Below the pieces are notes generated by a model. That model saw nothing but the letters and a program-made list of their open reading frames with translations. It was not told the origin of the DNA and ran no database searches. From the NCBI RefSeq assembly GCF_020697055.1, contig NZ_JAJFBP010000037.1:1-44515 (forward strand): DNA of 44,515 bases, in the 5' to 3' direction. This stretch comes from Panacagrimonas sp. GTDB taxonomy: Bacteria > Pseudomonadota > Gammaproteobacteria > Nevskiales > Nevskiaceae. Position numbers and translations under genes: made by a program. Numbering within the stretch: position 1 is the stretch's first letter; each line of letters opens with the position of its first letter. This document shows, piece after piece, positions 41,676 to 44,515 of this stretch.

Positions 41676-41850
41676 CCGGATCGGCGCAGCGATCGCTCCG
41701 GCGCGGATCGGCCGACGCGTGACGGGGCTGCGGGTCTGGCGCGTGGCCGCAATGGCGCCGACGTCGCTTCGAACAAGGATGACGAAAACGGACGCGCCGA
41801 ATCGTTAAGTAGCGCACAGATGCCCGGTCCGCCCGCCCCCATGCTCGAGC

Positions 41851-42618
41851 ATGAAATCAGCACGCGCGCACGCCAGCCAGAAAGGTCGCCCTCCCGGGTC
41901 GAAGGGCCGGACCGCGGAGCCGGCGCAACCGCTGCGTCGCAACCGGCTGATCACCCATCTGCCACGTTCCGAGCGGGCCCGCCTGCTGTCGGTATGCGAA
42001 ACGGTGCCGATGCGTGCCGGGGTCTCGATTGGCGAGGCCGGAGCGCGCAGCACGCACATCCTTTTTCCTCTGTCCGGTTTCGTCTCGCTGACGGCGGAAG
42101 TGGAGGGACATCCCCCGCTGGGAATGAGCCTGATCGGGAACGAGGGGATGGTGGGAATGACGCTGGTGCTGGGCGTGGACGCGGCACCCGCACGCAGCGT
42201 GGTGCAGGGCTCGGGCTCCGCATTGCGGGTGCTGCCCGAGCAGTTCAGAAGCGCGCTCAAGGACTGCCCGAGACTGCGACGCACGCTGGACCGGTATCTG
42301 CACGTGCAAATGGTGCAGCTTTCGCAGAACGCGGCCTGTATCCATTTCCACTTCATCGAAGCGCGGTTGGCGCGGCAGCTGCTGATGACGCAGGACTGCG
42401 TCGGTGAGGATCATTTCCACCTGACGCATCAGTGCCTCGCCGATCTCCTCGGTGTGCGCCGAAGCGCGATCACGCTCGCCGCCGGCGCTCTGCGCGCCCA
42501 TCGGGCCATCTCCTACTCCCGCGGCAACATCCGGATCCTGGACCGGGAACGACTGGAGGGAGCCTCGTGCGCGTGTTACGGGCTCGGCGTCGACGCGTAC
42601 GCCGCGTGGCTCCCGTGA
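41851..42618 (+). CDS. Crp/Fnr-family transcriptional regulator A
   Basis: Protein of 255 aa. After a basic N-terminal stretch (about 1-30), the effector beta-barrel runs to about 150 (ILFPLSGFVSLTAEVEGHPP, GMSLIGNEGMVGMTLVLGVD). The helical hinge follows, and the C-terminal winged helix has HLTHQCLADLLGVRRSAITL then AAGALRAHRAISYSRGNIRI. There is no Cys cluster as in FNR, and the barrel lacks the arginine of the cAMP site, so the ligand is unclear. It is a relative of the convergent regulator downstream; both share the pattern HQ/E-x-LA-x-LGVRR. Confidence 0.85.
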   Translation: MKSARAHASQKGRPPGSKGRTAEPAQPLRRNRLITHLPRSERARLLSVCETVPMRAGVSIGEAGARSTHILFPLSGFVSLTAEVEGHPPLGMSLIGNEGMVGMTLVLGVDAAPARSVVQGSGSALRVLPEQFRSALKDCPRLRRTLDRYLHVQMVQLSQNAACIHFHFIEARLARQLLMTQDCVGEDHFHLTHQCLADLLGVRRSAITLAAGALRAHRAISYSRGNIRILDRERLEGASCACYGLGVDAYAAWLP

Positions 42619-42637
42619 TGCCACGCCGGCGTCGACA

Positions 42638-43429
42638 TTACGGCTGGGTGACGTCGGCGGTCGAAGCCTTGCCCGCTGTCGCCCATGGCGTGGCAGGCAG
42701 CAATCGATCGGTCTCCGCCCGCACGACGGCGTAGCACTCGCAGGTGACCCGCTCGAGATGGGATCGGTCCAGCACCGTGATCTGCCCGCGGTGATAGTGG
42801 ATCGCGCCGGCTTTTTGCAGGTGTCCGGCGGCCTCCGTCACGCCTTCGCGCCGCACGCCCAGCATGTTGGCGATCAGTTCCTGGGTCATCCTCACGTCGT
42901 TGCCCTGCAGGCGATCCAGAGACAGCAGGAGCCACCGGCAAAGCTGCTGATCGATGGAATGATGTCGGTTGCAGACCGCCGTCTGCGACATCTGCGTGAT
43001 CAGGGCCTGGGTGTAGCGAAGCATCAGGACCAGGAATTCTCCGTGCCGATCGAACTCGGCGCGGAGCCGGCGCGCGGAGAAGCGAAAAGCGGAGCCCGCG
43101 CTCTGCACGACCGCACGGCTGGTCGTGCTTTGCCCGCCCATGAAGAGCGACACGCCGACCAGGCCATCGTTTCCGACGACGGAGATCTCGGCGGAAGCCC
43201 CGTTCTCCATCACGTACAGCAGCGACACGATCGAGTCGGTCGGAAAATAGACGTGCTGCAACGCGTCGCCGGATTCGTACAGGACCTGACCAAGCGACAG
43301 CCTCATCGGTTCCAGGTGTGGATAGATGCGCTCCCGAACCTCCTCCGTCAGCGTTGCGAGAAGACGGTTCTGCTCCGCGTTGGGCTCAGCGTGCGGCTGA
43401 ACGGACTTGGTTGATCGTCGGTTGGGCAT
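42638..43429 (-). CDS. Crp/Fnr-family transcriptional regulator B
   Basis: Protein of 263 aa from the ATG at 43429 (a second in-frame ATG at 43441 has no better ribosome site). Sensor barrel: HVYFPTDSIVSLLYVMENGA then SAEISVVGNDGLVGVSLFMG; DNA-binding part: VRMTQELIANMLGVRREGVT then EAAGHLQKAGAIHYHRGQIT. It has the same domain plan as the neighbour ending at 42618, with 19 bp between the two stops, suggesting an old duplication followed by inversion. There is no FNR-type iron-sulfur Cys set. The C-terminal 30 residues are unusual Ala/Thr-rich. It diverges from the next gene. Confidence 0.85.
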   Translation of the reverse strand: MPNRRSTKSVQPHAEPNAEQNRLLATLTEEVRERIYPHLEPMRLSLGQVLYESGDALQHVYFPTDSIVSLLYVMENGASAEISVVGNDGLVGVSLFMGGQSTTSRAVVQSAGSAFRFSARRLRAEFDRHGEFLVLMLRYTQALITQMSQTAVCNRHHSIDQQLCRWLLLSLDRLQGNDVRMTQELIANMLGVRREGVTEAAGHLQKAGAIHYHRGQITVLDRSHLERVTCECYAVVRAETDRLLPATPWATAGKASTADVTQP

Positions 43430-43564
43430 GGGATGCAGCATAGGGCGGATCGGGACTCACCGTTCGATACCGGGCGCAATAGCGATACCCGGGCGGGTGT
43501 TCCACCGCACAGACCCGCCGGCAGGCCCTATGCACGCTGGCCGCTCCTTTGGGCTCATCCACGT

Positions 43565-44185
43565 ATGAACACCATTTCGAGTGCAGCGCCGGTGCGGGCC
43601 GACGCAACCACGGCCTCTTCGCTTGCCCATGTGCCGCGCGCTTACCCCAGGAACTCGATCGCCACCCGGTCGTTGCGCGTGACCGGGCTGTTCATCGACC
43701 AGAACAGCATCGAACGCGCGTACCAGTCCGTCACCGAACGGGGATACGCCCCGTCCGAGATCGATCTGCTGATGTCGGAGGCAGCGCGCCGCCAATTCTT
43801 TCCTGCGCGCTGCGCGAACGCCAAAGCCGGCGATTCCCCGGATCGAAGCAGGCTGCGGGTTTCCAGCAATGGGAGAGCGCGTGCGCAGGCCGCCATGGCC
43901 GCAGCCTTTGGGCGCTCGGTGCCGCTTCCCGGTTTGAGCCTGGTGATCGCAGGTCCGCTCGCGGCCGCACTTGCGGGCGCGGGCTCGCCGATCGCCATGA
44001 GCGGTCTCTCCGCCACGCTCTCGGAATGGAATATTCCCGAGATGCGCGTGAAGGGATACGAAGCCGCGCTGAAGCAGGGAAAGGTCCTGATAGCGGTCAA
44101 ACCGCGGACCGTCGCCGACGGCAACCATTTCGAGCAGGCGTGGAAGAAAGACGACGCCGATCTGTGGGGCCGCCGCGACGCGTGA
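43565..44185 (+). CDS. General stress protein-like (YflT/GSP17M-type) protein
   Basis: Protein of 206 aa. The segment SLRVTGLFIDQNSIERAYQS then VTERGYAPSEIDLLMSEAAR (about 36-78) matches the heat-induced/general stress 17M-type domain ('V-T-G-x-F-x-D-x-x-x-A-E-x-A-Y-x-x-L'). A Gly/Ala-rich hydrophobic stretch (LSLVIAGPLAAALAGAGSP) follows, then WNIPEMRVKGYEAALKQGKV and LIAVKPRTVADGNHFEQAW, the family C-terminus. Compared with relatives the glycine-rich middle looks shortened, but the frame is intact. The role is presumed membrane-stress related; no ligand is known. It is divergent from regulator B. Confidence 0.75.
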   Translation: MNTISSAAPVRADATTASSLAHVPRAYPRNSIATRSLRVTGLFIDQNSIERAYQSVTERGYAPSEIDLLMSEAARRQFFPARCANAKAGDSPDRSRLRVSSNGRARAQAAMAAAFGRSVPLPGLSLVIAGPLAAALAGAGSPIAMSGLSATLSEWNIPEMRVKGYEAALKQGKVLIAVKPRTVADGNHFEQAWKKDDADLWGRRDA

Positions 44186-44277
44186 GCCGCGCATACGCTG
44201 ACGCCACAGCCCCGGGCCTTCGATGTGTGGCAGCGCACGGACCGTCCGAAGCGCTGACAGTACAGTGCGGAGGCTAG

Positions 44278-44487
44278 ATGAGCCGTCCTCACAATCCTGC
44301 GAGGTCGGAGTTTCACCAGAGAAAAACTATGAACGACAAACCGACATCTTCGACTGCCCAGCCCCAAGCCGCTCCGAAGCCGGATGCCAAGCCGTCTGAC
44401 GACGCAGCCAAGAAAAACGAACAGCCCGGTGCCGTCAAAGCGCCCGGCGCCAACGACGCCACTGCGGACGCGGCAAAGCAGAAGTAG
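44278..44487 (+). CDS. Small disordered Ala/Lys/Pro-rich protein
   Basis: 69 aa if started at ATG 44278, where CGGAGG lies 4 nt upstream; 52 aa if started at ATG 44329 (MNDKPTSSTAQPQAAPKPDA). Composition is Ala, Lys, Pro, Asp with no hydrophobic segment, so it is probably disordered, of the type found near stress or envelope genes. No domain is recognised. The DNA 44186-44277 before it shows no other gene. Confidence 0.5.
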   Translation: MSRPHNPARSEFHQRKTMNDKPTSSTAQPQAAPKPDAKPSDDAAKKNEQPGAVKAPGANDATADAAKQK

Positions 44488-44515
44488 TCGCTGAACGGCT
44501 CCGATCCGCCCTTGT

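Overview
The window is GC-rich Gram-negative DNA, most likely gammaproteobacterial and Xanthomonadales/Lysobacterales-like. The grounds are the flagellar gene order (flgBCDEFGHIJKL-fliC-flaG-fliD with cheV and divergent flgA-flgM-flgN), sigma-28 and sigma-54 type promoters, and intergenic CCCTCTCCC...GGGAGAGGG repeat elements. The taxonomic call is inference; there is no rRNA or tRNA gene here.

Layout. (1) 1-8764, minus strand: flgG, a tiny membrane ORF, flgH, flgI, flgJ, flgK, flgL, fliC, flaG and the start of fliD. (2) 8765-30374: about 21.6 kb of non-flagellar genes lying between flgG and flgF, which are normally adjacent. (3) 30375-35042, minus strand: flgF, flgE, flgD, flgC, flgB, cheV. 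(4) 35167-38049, plus strand: flgA, flgM, flgN and a YcgR/PilZ protein. (5) 38120-44487: hypothetical membrane proteins, a fatty acid desaturase, a cupin, two convergent Crp/Fnr-type regulators, a stress-type protein and a small disordered protein.

The inserted block holds two recognisable systems. 9000-13512 is a tightly coupled four-gene operon: a flippase-like membrane protein, a HAD phosphatase-UbiA prenyltransferase fusion, a DprE1-like FAD oxidase and a DprE2-like reductase. Together they look like a route to polyprenyl-phosphoryl-arabinofuranose. 13513-25035 holds a large MalT/LAL-type LuxR regulator, a Tat-exported DUF1329 protein and four genes ordered beta-type / small zinc / beta-type / alpha-type. 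That order and composition match the ATP-dependent acetophenone carboxylase (Apc) core rather than three-subunit acetone carboxylase or 5-oxoprolinase. Near-identical palindromes (TACC-N7-GTAGTGTG) lie upstream of both the DUF1329 gene and the carboxylase operon, suggesting one regulon. An alpha/beta hydrolase, an MFE-2-like SDR, a SET-domain protein and an ABC exporter with a fused cyclic-nucleotide-binding domain complete the block.

The flagellar genes appear to be run by sigma-28 promoters (fliC, flgM, flgB) and sigma-54-type promoters (flgB, cheV, flgG). The flgG candidate sits at the edge of the inserted block and could explain how the split operon keeps both halves expressed. All functional calls are from sequence reading alone; no database search was possible.
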